From NCBI RefSeq assembly GCF_003350925.1, contig NZ_KZ857174.1:186001-250000 (forward strand): DNA of 64,000 nt, written 5' to 3'. Position 1 is the stretch's first letter, and each line of letters begins with the position of its first letter. Below are positions 43,255-51,613 of this stretch, piece after piece. Origin of the DNA: Dyella tabacisoli (GTDB taxonomy: Bacteria; Pseudomonadota; Gammaproteobacteria; Xanthomonadales; Rhodanobacteraceae). A program made the translations under genes and the position numbers. The notes below the pieces were generated by a model. It was not told where the DNA came from and made no database searches. It worked only from the letters and a program-made list of their open reading frames with translations.

Positions 43255-46200
43255 ATGATCGCACTCGACGGGCAAAGCGCCCTTTCGCCGTTTCGCCTCG
43301 AACGTTTGAACGCCCGCCTGGATGCCTTGCATCGCGGCACACGTGTGCAAGCCGCCTGGCATGTCTATTTCATCGACGCCGATACCGCGCCGGAAGGCGA
43401 GCTGCGCCAGCGCCTGCTAGAGGTATTGGAGGCCAAGGACGCCGCGCCCGAGCCCGCCTCGCTGTGGGTAGTGCCGCGTTTCGGCACCATCTCGCCGTGG
43501 TCGAGCAAGGCCACCGACATCCTGCATGACGCCGGTTTCGCGGTGCACCGGGTAGAGCGTGGCCTGGCCTGGCAGATCGCCAGTTTGCCGGCCGCCGATG
43601 CACCCGGCTACGAGGCGGTGATGGCCGTGCTATGCGACGCCATGACGCAGTCGGTGTTGACCCGCATCGAGGATGCGCAGAAGCTGTTTCTTGTCGGTAA
43701 GCCGGGCGATCTGGTGCATATCGCACTGGGCAGCCATGCCCGTGCCGCCCTGGCCAAGGCGAATGCCGAACTGGGGCTGGCCCTGGCTGAGGACGAGATC
43801 GACTACCTCGCCGAGCGTTACGCCGAACTGGGCCGCGACCCCACCGATGCCGAGCTTTTCATGTTCGCCCAGGCGAACTCCGAGCATTGCCGGCACAAGG
43901 TGTTCAATGCGAGCTGGACGCTGGACGGCGAAGCGCAGGATAAAACCCTGTTCGGCATGATTAAGAACACCCACCAGCATTCGCCTGCGCACACGTTGTC
44001 CGCCTACAAGGACAATGCGGCGGTGATCGAGGGCAACGAAGGCAAGCGTTTTTTTGCCGACCAAGACGGCGTATGGCGTTCGCACGCGGAGCGTATCGAC
44101 TACGCAATCAAGGTAGAGACACATAACCATCCGACCGCTATCGCACCATGGCCCGGCGCGGCCACCGGTGCCGGCGGCGAGATTCGCGACGAGGGCGCTA
44201 CCGGCCGTGGCGCCAAGCCCAAGGCCGGGCTCACCGGTTTCTCGGTGTCCGATTTGCGCATCCCCGGCCACCCGCAGCCGTGGGAGGTGAATCGCCCACT
44301 GCCGCCGCGCATGGCTACGGCGTTCGAAATCATGCGCGATGGCCCGCTCGGTGCCGCCGCCTTCAATAACGAATTCGGCCGCCCTTGTTTGGGTGGCTAT
44401 TTCCGTACCTACGAGCACGAGACCAGTGAAGCCGGCCTGCGCCGCGGCTATGACAAGCCGATCATGATTGCCGGCGGTCTGGCGAATATGCGCGCCGATC
44501 ATGTGCAAAAGCGCGACGTGCAGCCGGGCAATAAGGTGATCGTGCTGGGCGGCCCGGCGATGCTGATCGGCCTGGGTGGCGGTGCCGCCTCGTCGGTAGC
44601 ATCGGGCGCGTCCAGCGCCGAGCTCGATTTCGCCTCGGTGCAGCGCGATAACGCCGAGATGGAGCGACGCTGCCAGCAAGTGATCGACGCCTGTTGGGCA
44701 CGTGGCGAGCACAACCCTATCGTCAGCATCCACGACGTCGGCGCAGGCGGTTTGTCCAACGCGATTCCCGAACTGCTCAACGATGCCGGCGTCGGTGGCG
44801 ATATCGATTTGTCCGCGATCCCTTGCGATGACCCGCAGTTGTCGCCGATGCAGGTATGGAGCAACGAATCGCAAGAGCGCTATGTGCTGGCGATCGGTGT
44901 CGGCGAGCTGGCCGAATTCGAAGCGTACTGCGTGCGCGAACGCTGCCCGTATGCCGTTGTCGGCGATGCCACGGCGGCGCGTCATCTGCGCGTGCGCGAT
45001 CCGCGCCGTGACCTCACCGTCATCGATTTGCCGATGGATGTGCTGTTCGGTAAGCCGCCGCGCATGCATCGCGATGCCAAGCGGGTAAAACCACGTGTCG
45101 ATGTGGTGCCCGATCTGACCGGCATCGGCATGGACGGGGCGTTGTTGCGCGTGCTGCGCCTGCCCACCGTAGGCAGCAAGAGTTTTCTCATCACCATTGG
45201 CGACCGCACGGTCGGCGGCCTCAATCATCGCGATCCGATGGTCGGTCCGTGGCAAGTGCCGGTGGCCGATTGTGCCGTCACCATTTCGGATTTCGACGGC
45301 TATGCCGGTGAAGCGATGGCGATTGCCGAGCGCGCTCCGGTGGCCTTGCTCAGCAGTGCCGATGCGGCGCGCTTGGCGGTAGGCGAGGCGATCACCAATC
45401 TGGCGGCGGCCTCGATTGCCTCGCTAGGCGAAGTGCGCCTGTCGGCCAACTGGATGGCCGCGGTGAATCATCCGGGCGAAGACGCTGCCTTGTTCGATGC
45501 GGTCAAAGCGATCGGCATGGAGCTATGCCCCGAACTCGATATCTCGATTCCCGTCGGCAAAGACTCTTTGTCGATGCAAACCGTGTGGCAGGACGGCGAT
45601 ACGCCGCAGCGCACGGTGTCGCCGGTGTCGCTGGTTATCACCGGTTTTGCACGCGTCGACGATGTGCGTCGCACGCTTACGCCGCAGCTTCGCCTTGATC
45701 GTGGCGATTCCGATCTATGGTTGCTCGACCTTGGTGCGGGTCACGATCGTCTCGGTAGCTCCGCGCTGACGCAAGTGTTCAACCGCAGTGGCGGTGTGCC
45801 GCCGGATCTGGACGATGCCAAGCAGCTCAAGGCGCTGTTCGATCTGGTGCAAGAGGCGAATCGCGGTGGTCTGCTGCTGGCTTATCACGACCGCTCCGAT
45901 GGCGGTGTCATCGTCACCTTGCTGGAAATGGCCTTTGCCGGTCATTGCGGTCTGGAGATTCATCTGGACGGTTGGGGCGAGGCGACCTTGCGCGCTTTGT
46001 TCAACGAAGAACTCGGTGCGGTTATGCAGGTGGCCAGCGCCAATCGCGAGGCCTTCGAGGCGCTGTTGGTCAAGTACGGCCTGGCCGGTCTGTGCACGCG
46101 CATCGGGCGCCCGAAAGAAAAACTCGGCATCAAGCTTTTCCTGGCCGGCGACACGTTATTCAAATGGAATTGGACCACCTTGTTCGAAGCCTGGAACGAA

Positions 46201-47142
46201 ACCAGCTACGCGATGCAGCGATTGCGCGATAACCCGCTCAGCGCCGATGCCGAACAAAAATGGCGGCTGGACGATGCCGATCCAGGTATCAGCCCCAAGC
46301 TCACGTTTAATCCCGCCGAAGATATCGCTGCGCCATTGAACGTCCATGACGTTATCAGTGCAGGCGCCAGCATGAACTCGCGACCGCGCGTGGCGATATT
46401 CCGCGAGCAAGGTGTCAACGGGCAAGTCGAAATGGCCGCCGCGTTCACCCGCGCGGGCTTCGAAGCGGTAGACGTCCATATGTCCGATCTAGCCAGCGGC
46501 CGGATCAAGCTGGCGGATTTCCGTGGACTGGCCGCTTGCGGCGGTTTCTCCTACGGCGATGTACTCGGCGCCGGCCGCGGCTGGGCGACATCGATTCTGT
46601 ACAACGACTACCTGCGTGCCGAGTTCTCCGCCTTCTTCGCCGACCCCGAGAAATTTGCGCTGGGCGTTTGCAACGGCTGCCAGATGATGAGCCAGCTCAA
46701 GGAGATCATCCCCGGTGCGCAGCATTGGCCGAAGTTCCTGCGCAATGCCTCCGAGCAATACGAGGCGCGCCTGGCGACGCTGGAAGTGCTCGATACGCCG
46801 AGCATCTTCTTCAAGGGCATGGCCGGTTCGCGCATCCCGGTGGCGGTAGCGCATGGCGAAGGTCGCGTGAGCTTTCCGCAAGCGTGCAGCCCGTCGAAGT
46901 CCAGCGCTGCACTGCGCTTTGTCGACAATCGCGGCCGCCCCACCGAAGACTATCCGCTCAATCCGAACGGCTCGCCCGGCGGCCTGGCCGGTTTCACCGC
47001 CGCCGATGGTCGCGTGACCATCATGATGCCGCACCCCGAGCGCGTATTCCGCAGCGTGCAGATGAGCTGGCATCCAGAGCAGTGGGGCGAGGATTCGCCG
47101 TGGATGCGTATGTTCCGCAATGCGCGGGTGTGGTGCGGCTGA
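43255..47142 (+). CDS. purL: Phosphoribosylformylglycinamidine synthase
   Basis: The 1295-residue large PurL converts FGAR, glutamine and ATP to FGAM in purine synthesis, with all domains in one chain as in gammaproteobacteria. Landmarks are an N-terminal domain, a linker with [19 protein letters not shown], two AIRS-type ATP-binding halves ([28 protein letters not shown]; later [19 protein letters not shown]), and a C-terminal class I glutaminase. The glutaminase has nucleophile Cys1139 in GVCNGCQMM and His1260/Glu1262 in MMPHPERVF, the same numbers as E. coli for the last two. It stands at the end of the RDD/xerD/dsbC block. Confidence 0.97.
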   Translation: MIALDGQSALSPFRLERLNARLDALHRGTRVQAAWHVYFIDADTAPEGELRQRLLEVLEAKDAAPEPASLWVVPRFGTISPWSSKATDILHDAGFAVHRVERGLAWQIASLPAADAPGYEAVMAVLCDAMTQSVLTRIEDAQKLFLVGKPGDLVHIALGSHARAALAKANAELGLALAEDEIDYLAERYAELGRDPTDAELFMFAQANSEHCRHKVFNASWTLDGEAQDKTLFGMIKNTHQHSPAHTLSAYKDNAAVIEGNEGKRFFADQDGVWRSHAERIDYAIKVETHNHPTAIAPWPGAATGAGGEIRDEGATGRGAKPKAGLTGFSVSDLRIPGHPQPWEVNRPLPPRMATAFEIMRDGPLGAAAFNNEFGRPCLGGYFRTYEHETSEAGLRRGYDKPIMIAGGLANMRADHVQKRDVQPGNKVIVLGGPAMLIGLGGGAASSVASGASSAELDFASVQRDNAEMERRCQQVIDACWARGEHNPIVSIHDVGAGGLSNAIPELLNDAGVGGDIDLSAIPCDDPQLSPMQVWSNESQERYVLAIGVGELAEFEAYCVRERCPYAVVGDATAARHLRVRDPRRDLTVIDLPMDVLFGKPPRMHRDAKRVKPRVDVVPDLTGIGMDGALLRVLRLPTVGSKSFLITIGDRTVGGLNHRDPMVGPWQVPVADCAVTISDFDGYAGEAMAIAERAPVALLSSADAARLAVGEAITNLAAASIASLGEVRLSANWMAAVNHPGEDAALFDAVKAIGMELCPELDISIPVGKDSLSMQTVWQDGDTPQRTVSPVSLVITGFARVDDVRRTLTPQLRLDRGDSDLWLLDLGAGHDRLGSSALTQVFNRSGGVPPDLDDAKQLKALFDLVQEANRGGLLLAYHDRSDGGVIVTLLEMAFAGHCGLEIHLDGWGEATLRALFNEELGAVMQVASANREAFEALLVKYGLAGLCTRIGRPKEKLGIKLFLAGDTLFKWNWTTLFEAWNETSYAMQRLRDNPLSADAEQKWRLDDADPGISPKLTFNPAEDIAAPLNVHDVISAGASMNSRPRVAIFREQGVNGQVEMAAAFTRAGFEAVDVHMSDLASGRIKLADFRGLAACGGFSYGDVLGAGRGWATSILYNDYLRAEFSAFFADPEKFALGVCNGCQMMSQLKEIIPGAQHWPKFLRNASEQYEARLATLEVLDTPSIFFKGMAGSRIPVAVAHGEGRVSFPQACSPSKSSAALRFVDNRGRPTEDYPLNPNGSPGGLAGFTAADGRVTIMMPHPERVFRSVQMSWHPEQWGEDSPWMRMFRNARVWCG

Positions 47143-47175
47143 TGAACGGTCCCGCGGCTAACGCGCGGGACTGAC

Positions 47176-47898
47176 ATGAACCCGCTCGTCGCGCGGTGGT
47201 CCACCTGGCTGCTACTGGCTGTGTGGATTGCCCTGCTGGCGATGTTGCCATGGTGGCTGGGCCTGACCTTATTGGTGGCCTTGACGATCAGTGCGATCGC
47301 GTTTGCCCATAGTGCTGTCGGCTATGCCAACTGGTGTCGCCGTGGACTGAGGTGGGGTCTGCCCGGTCTGCTGTTTGCCGTACAACGCTCGCTGGGTGGC
47401 GATCTACTCGCCTGGGGCATGGCCCTGCTCGGTGCCTTGGTCGGCTTTTCGTTGCTGGCGTTGCTGGAATCTTTGCTTGACCACCAGGTCAACCACACGC
47501 CGCAGGCGAAGCCCTCGCCGGAATGGAGCGAGTTGGCGATGGCGCCGCTCGGGCCGCGCGCCAGCATCATTGAACTTCAGCGGGTCAGTTGGCGGGAAAT
47601 CGAAAGCGTGCTTACCGATCCGCTGGGTGGCCTGGTTCATTACCAGGCTGGGCAATATCGATTTGCTGCGGGGCGTCTTATCGATGGGCTGAGCCCGCGT
47701 TGTTGTTTTAGTCCGGGCGGGCGCTGGTTCGTGGCCAGCATGCGTGATGGGCTGGGGGATGTTTTGTGGGATCGCGATGGCGATCGGTTGCATCGGCTGG
47801 GTGGGTGGCAGTTGTGTGGGTGGGAGGGGGAGTTGCCTTGGCTGGTGCGGGGGGAGGATGGGGTGCCGGTTGGGTTGGGGGAGGTTTTGGGGGAGTGA
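47176..47898 (+). CDS. Small membrane protein of unknown function
   Basis: The 240-residue protein starts 33 bases after the purL stop. It has two close N-terminal helices (about residues 9-46) and a third (about 76-97, LLAWGMALLGALVGFSLLALLESLL). A soluble C-terminal domain follows with WREIESVLTDPLGGLVHYQ, FSPGGRWFVASMRDG and RGEDGVPVGLGEVLGE. The C-terminal segment reads like a beta-rich domain. No family was recognised. The position suggests co-transcription with purL, but there is no functional link. Its 3' end is unusually G-rich. Copy D of the large repeat starts about 40 bases downstream. Confidence 0.75.
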   Translation: MNPLVARWSTWLLLAVWIALLAMLPWWLGLTLLVALTISAIAFAHSAVGYANWCRRGLRWGLPGLLFAVQRSLGGDLLAWGMALLGALVGFSLLALLESLLDHQVNHTPQAKPSPEWSELAMAPLGPRASIIELQRVSWREIESVLTDPLGGLVHYQAGQYRFAAGRLIDGLSPRCCFSPGGRWFVASMRDGLGDVLWDRDGDRLHRLGGWQLCGWEGELPWLVRGEDGVPVGLGEVLGE

Positions 47899-47938
47899 TT
47901 TGGTTTGGTGGGTTCGCTGGGGTTGGGCGACCTGGATC

Positions 47939-48235
47939 GCCTGCGGCGGGCTTTCGAACCCCTGCCGGGGTCCGAGTCACTTTCTCTTGAGTGGCCAAGA
48001 GAAAGTAACCAAAGAGAAGGCCACCCCGCGCGCCGCCCTTCGGGCTTGTGAGGGTCGGCCGGGCTTTTCGACAGGGCTTCCTGCCCTGGCGAAAAGCCCG
48101 GCCGACCCTCACCGACGCACAGGGGCCCCAAGGTCAAGAGCAAAAGCAAAAGCAAAAGCAAAAGCAACGTCAAAAGCTGCGAGCGTTGCTTTTGCCCCTC
48201 CCCCTACTTGCAGGGGGAGGCTGGGAGGGGGTGAG
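47939..48235 (+). repeat. Large structured repeat, copy D
   Basis: The shortest full copy, in the same orientation as A. H0 is at 47958-47971 (ACCCC-TGCC-GGGGT, as in A), H1 at 47979-48006 (CTCTT arm, as in C) and H2 at 48064-48096 (CAGGGC/GCCCTG inner arm, as in B). H3 is missing: the segment passes from H2 straight to GCCCGGCCGACCCTCACC. The A-rich part contains tandem CAAAAG units (about 48141-48168). The rest of the gap 47899-48357 has no recognisable gene. Confidence 0.88.
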
Positions 48236-48357
48236 CTTTCTGCGGCTACAAATAAATCAATAAGCGCAACCCAAGTTCTCTCAAAAGCGCCTGCAGCATT
48301 CGGCCTCAGTGACGCCTGCATCGAATAGATCGGAGCGTCCCCATCTATACTTGCGCG

Positions 48358-49272
48358 GTGAATACAGTTGCCTCTCATGCTTCGCCTCTGGTCGGACCGT
48401 TCGCAGTCAGTGTGATCGTGGTGGCCGCAGATAGCGGTCCTTCGCTGCTCGATTGCGCACGGCGGGTTTTGGCCTGCGATGTTCCGCTTGAATTGATTCT
48501 GGTGGATAACGGTTCTGGCGATGGTGTGCCGCAGTTGATCGAGCAGCGGCATCAAGCCGATGCACGGCTGCGGGTGATCTACAACCGCGCCAATCTCGGT
48601 TTTGGGCCGGCCATGAATCGTGGTGCCGCACAAGCGCGTGGTGATGCGCTCTTGGTGCTCAATCCCGATTGCTTGTTAGAGAGCGATAGCTTGCGCCGCT
48701 TACTCGATACGTTGGCTGCGCACCACAAAGCAGGCGTGATCGGTGCCGTGGTCTGCGATGAGCAGGGGGTGGCCGATCCGGCTTCTTATCGACGTGATCC
48801 ATTGCTGCGCCGTTCGTTGAATACCTTGCTTGGTCGCAGCGGCGATGGCATCAATATCGCGGGGCCGATGCCACAGCAGTTGGTGGAGGCCGAGGCGGTA
48901 TCGGGAGCGTTGATGCTGATGCCGCGCCCGGTGTTTGCGCAATTGGGTGGGTTCGACGAAGCGTATTTTCTGCATTGCGAAGATCTGGATCTGTGCCGCC
49001 GTGTGCGCGATGCCGGTTATCAGGTGCTGCTCGCCGGCGACGTGCGGGTGTTGCACGGCAAGGGCAGTTCCAGCCGGCACCGGCCGGTGTTTGTCAGCCG
49101 GCACAAGCATCGTGGCATGTGGCGATGGTTTCGCAAGTTCGATCCGGCGGCGCGTAATCCGTTGCTGGCAGTTATGGTCTGGTCGGGTATCTGGCTGCAT
49201 TTTTTACTGCAGATACCTGCGCAGTTGACACGTTTGGCGCTGCGTAAACGCGCTGCCGCCAGTAAGCCATGA
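48358..49272 (+). CDS. Family 2 glycosyltransferase (rhamnosyltransferase-like)
   Basis: The 304-residue GT-A fold enzyme shows SVIVVAADSG, ELILVDNGSGDGV, RVIYNRANLGFGPAMNRGAAQARGDALLVLNPDC (the NPD acting as DxD-like metal motif), VSGALMLMPRPVFAQLGGFDEAYFLHCEDLDLCRRVRDAGY and a C-terminal hydrophobic stretch LLAVMVWSGIWLHFLLQI. This is the WbbL-like group that adds sugars to polysaccharide or lipid-linked acceptors at the inner membrane. The start is GTG at 48358 without a clear Shine-Dalgarno, so it is uncertain. The stop overlaps the next gene's ATG (ATGA). Confidence 0.87.
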   Translation: MNTVASHASPLVGPFAVSVIVVAADSGPSLLDCARRVLACDVPLELILVDNGSGDGVPQLIEQRHQADARLRVIYNRANLGFGPAMNRGAAQARGDALLVLNPDCLLESDSLRRLLDTLAAHHKAGVIGAVVCDEQGVADPASYRRDPLLRRSLNTLLGRSGDGINIAGPMPQQLVEAEAVSGALMLMPRPVFAQLGGFDEAYFLHCEDLDLCRRVRDAGYQVLLAGDVRVLHGKGSSSRHRPVFVSRHKHRGMWRWFRKFDPAARNPLLAVMVWSGIWLHFLLQIPAQLTRLALRKRAAASKP

Positions 49273-50177
49273 GTCATGCGCGCACACCGGCGCTTGCCAC
49301 AGCGGGACTGATCTCGGTCACTGCAATCTGGGGCTCCACTTTTTTCCTTATCAAGGATCTGGTGGAGCGCATGCCGGTGGCGGATTTTCTGGCCGTGCGC
49401 TTTGTGATCGCCGCGCTGGCGATGCTGCTGTTGTTTCTGAAGCCGCTGCTGCAGCTTGGCCGCCGCCAGTGGTGGCAGGGGCTGGCGCTGGGTGTGGTGT
49501 ACGGCGTGGGTCAGTTGTTGCAGACCGCCGGGTTGGAACATACCTCGGCCAGCGTCAGTGGTTTTGTCACCGGCATGTATGTGGTGTTTACGCCGCTGCT
49601 CGGCACGGTGCTGTTGCGCCAACGCTTGCCGCCGATAACCTGGATCGCCGTGCTGCTGGCGCTGGGCGGGCTTGCTTTGCTGGCCTTGCATGGGCTCAGC
49701 ATCGGCTACGGCGTCTGGATCACCCTGGCCTCGGCGCTGCTGTACGGCCTGCATATCGTGGGCCTGGGGCAGTGGTCACGACCTGGCAGTGCGTTTGCGT
49801 TGACCACGGTGCAGATGATCGCGGTCGCGGTGGTTTGCCTGTTGGCGACCTTGCCGCATGGGCCTACATGGCCGCCCGATCGCGGCGCCTGGATTGCGGT
49901 GGTTTATATGGCCCTCGCCGCCGGTGCCGGCGCGATGCTGATGCAGACCTGGGCACAGGCCCATCTCTCGGCGACCCGAGCAGCCATTGTCATGACGCTG
50001 GAGCCGGTGTTTGCCGCTGCTTTTGCGGTGAGCCTGGGGAACGACACCTTGACTTGGCGCATGCTTGTTGGCGGCGCCCTGGTCTTGGCGGCGATGTATC
50101 TGGTGGAGTTGGCGCCGCGCCGCAAGGTTGTCGCTGCACAGGACCCTTCGGCAGAGGCGTTGCATCACGAGCTCTAA
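49269..50177 (+). CDS. DMT superfamily EamA-type transporter
   Basis: The 302-residue inner-membrane protein has ten predicted helices in two EamA repeats. The first opens TAGLISVTAIWGSTFFLIKDLVERMPVADFLAVRFVIAAL and closes ASVSGFVTGMYVVFTPLLGTVLLRQRL; the second opens LASALLYGLHIVGLGQWS and closes AAIVMTLEPVFAAAFAVSLGNDTLTWRMLVGGALVLAAMYLVEL. Members export amino acids, nucleobases or other metabolites; the substrate is unknown. It is translationally coupled to the glycosyltransferase by ATGA, so the pair forms an operon, although a shared pathway is not obvious. Confidence 0.9.
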   Translation: MSHARTPALATAGLISVTAIWGSTFFLIKDLVERMPVADFLAVRFVIAALAMLLLFLKPLLQLGRRQWWQGLALGVVYGVGQLLQTAGLEHTSASVSGFVTGMYVVFTPLLGTVLLRQRLPPITWIAVLLALGGLALLALHGLSIGYGVWITLASALLYGLHIVGLGQWSRPGSAFALTTVQMIAVAVVCLLATLPHGPTWPPDRGAWIAVVYMALAAGAGAMLMQTWAQAHLSATRAAIVMTLEPVFAAAFAVSLGNDTLTWRMLVGGALVLAAMYLVELAPRRKVVAAQDPSAEALHHEL

Positions 50178-50259
50178 GGCAGCGGACCTTCAGCACTGGT
50201 GTGGGCAACGATGCGTCTGCTGGAATGGCCGTCTCTCAACGTCGCCACGGGTCGGCATC

Positions 50260-50685
50260 ATGCTGCAGTTCAATCGAATCATCGTTGTGTTCGCTGTATG
50301 TACGCTGCTGCCCTTGTCCGCCTTGGCCTGCGGCAAATCGAGCGATCCCGAGCAAGTAGTTCAGGCCCAGTTGGATGCCTATAACAAGCATGATGTCGAA
50401 GCTATGGCGGCCTGCTACGCGGACGACGTGACGATTGTCGACCTCAGTGGTAAACGTCCTCCGATCAAGGGTATCCCGGCCTTGAAAGAGACCTATGCCT
50501 TTCTAGCCAAGGTGCCAAAGACCTTTGCCGCGAAAGTCGTCACGCGCATGGTGAACGGACCGATCGTGATCGACCGCGAGCACGTGATCGGCGTGCCCGA
50601 AGACAAGAGCAAGCCGGACCCCATTGCCGTCTATGAAGTGCGTGACGGCAAGATTCTCAATGTGTGGTTTCCGCCGTCGAAGTGA
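50260..50685 (+). CDS. Exported NTF2-like/SnoaL-like domain protein
   Basis: The 141-residue protein has an N-terminal signal (MLQFNRIIVVFAVCTLLPLSALACGKS), cleaved near ALA-C; the cysteine there is a weak lipoprotein candidate. The mature part is a single NTF2-like domain: SDPEQVVQAQLDAYNKHDVEAMAACYADDVTIVDL, the typical opening, followed by the beta sheet to IAVYEVRDGKILNVWFPP. This fold binds small ligands or serves as an isomerase. The ATG at 50260 defines the signal; the Shine-Dalgarno is weak. It is convergent with the DUF2127-like gene. Confidence 0.85.
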   Translation: MLQFNRIIVVFAVCTLLPLSALACGKSSDPEQVVQAQLDAYNKHDVEAMAACYADDVTIVDLSGKRPPIKGIPALKETYAFLAKVPKTFAAKVVTRMVNGPIVIDREHVIGVPEDKSKPDPIAVYEVRDGKILNVWFPPSK

Positions 50686-50699
50686 GCCGTTACCGGTGG

Positions 50700-51227
50700 T
50701 CAGTGGCTGACTTCGGCGCTGACCTTGGGTGCGCGCGGCTGCATGGCAATGCGCACCAGATAAATCACGATGGCGATATTGGCCACCAGCACGGCCAGCT
50801 TGATCCAGTTAAAGCGCTCCAGCACTTCGTAGAGCTCCAAGGGAATCAGCGAGCCGGTGGCGATCACGGTGAACCACTCCGCCCAGTGCTTGCGCAGCCA
50901 CAAGCCGATGCCTTCGGTAGCGAAGATCGCCGCATAAACCAGGGCCACGATGCCGATGGCGACGAATTTGCTGGGGCCAAGTGCCTGCAGAATCGAGACC
51001 AGCTTCCAGCGCAGGCTGCTGCTGTCGGTCAATGACAAGTGCTCCAGCCAATGCACCAGTCGCTCGAAATTTTGTTGTTGATCCAGGCGAAAAGCCGCGA
51101 TGGCGATCAAAATCAGGCCAACCGTTTTGATGGCTTTGTAGATCGCGATGACGCGTAAGCCGACATTGTGCTGCGATTCGGCGAATGGGGTGTGCTTCAC
51201 GGGTTTGCTGCTAGGGGAGTCGGGCAT
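50700..51227 (-). CDS. DUF2127-like membrane protein
   Basis: The 175-residue protein has a basic cytosolic start (SKPVKHTPFAES) and four likely helices: VGLRVIAIYKAIKTVGLILIAIAAF, FVAIGIVALVYAAIFATEGIGLWL, WFTVIATGSLIPLELYEVL and IKLAVLVANIAIVIYLVRIA. The motif AIYKAIKTVGL near the start and EGIGLWLRKHWAEWFTVIATGSLIPLE are typical of DUF2127 proteins. Function is unknown. The ATG at 51227 is chosen; the frame extends to 51410 through repeat sequence and is not credible there. Confidence 0.85.
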   Translation of the reverse strand: MPDSPSSKPVKHTPFAESQHNVGLRVIAIYKAIKTVGLILIAIAAFRLDQQQNFERLVHWLEHLSLTDSSSLRWKLVSILQALGPSKFVAIGIVALVYAAIFATEGIGLWLRKHWAEWFTVIATGSLIPLELYEVLERFNWIKLAVLVANIAIVIYLVRIAMQPRAPKVSAEVSH

Positions 51228-51291
51228 GGGGACGAAGCTTAGAGCCTCTAAAAATCTTTTGGGAGTGAGTGAAGTCTTGTGGCGAGCCAGC

Positions 51292-51366
51292 ACCCCTCCC
51301 CAGCGAGCAAGGGAGGGGGCACGAATGAGGCGAGCTTTTCTCATCCCAGGAGGCTGGGAGGGGGGC
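51292..51366. repeat. Degenerate C-rich/G-rich palindromic repeat
   Basis: CACCCCTCCCCAGCGAGCAA is followed by GGGAGGGGGC, then a second G-rich arm GGAGGCTGGGAGGGGGG at 51348-51365. The spacing suggests two decayed or interleaved copies of the family seen at 14525 and 18594. Confidence 0.6.
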
Positions 51367-51393
51367 GGACTATCCAGAAGCCGGAGCCGGCTC

Positions 51394-51603
51394 CTAGCAG
51401 CAGCGCCCACCCGTCCCCTTGTACCGGGCCACCTGCCTTTCGCGGAAAAACTCCGCGTAGCTCGGTACGGTTCGCTCGGGATGATGCTCGCGCAGATGTT
51501 TCACATAAACGTCATAGTCGGGAACCCCGCAGCAGAGGCGGGCGGTTTGCACCGCTCGCTTCCATGCCGCCTGCAGGGTCCGCTTGATCGGCGCGATCTT
51601 CAT
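51394..51603 (-). CDS. YbdD/YjiX family small protein (CstA partner)
   Basis: The 69-residue protein has the YbdD/DUF466 pattern: CCGVPDYDVYVKHLREHHPERTVPSYAEFFRERQVARYKGTGGRCC, ending in two cysteines as in the E. coli homologue. In E. coli the protein is encoded next to CstA or BtsT pyruvate transporters. The ATG at 51603 has GAGG 7 bases upstream; ATG 51609 is also in frame. It begins 10 bases after cstA ends, so the two are cotranscribed. Its function is thought to be support of the transporter but is not proven. Confidence 0.92.
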   Translation of the reverse strand: MKIAPIKRTLQAAWKRAVQTARLCCGVPDYDVYVKHLREHHPERTVPSYAEFFRERQVARYKGTGGRCC

Positions 51604-51613
51604 CGACATGGCC

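Noticed and set aside
43630-45255. 541-codon frame antisense to purL
   Set aside because: The sense frame is a complete, motif-perfect PurL. Long antisense frames are expected in this codon usage, and the translation has no family resemblance.
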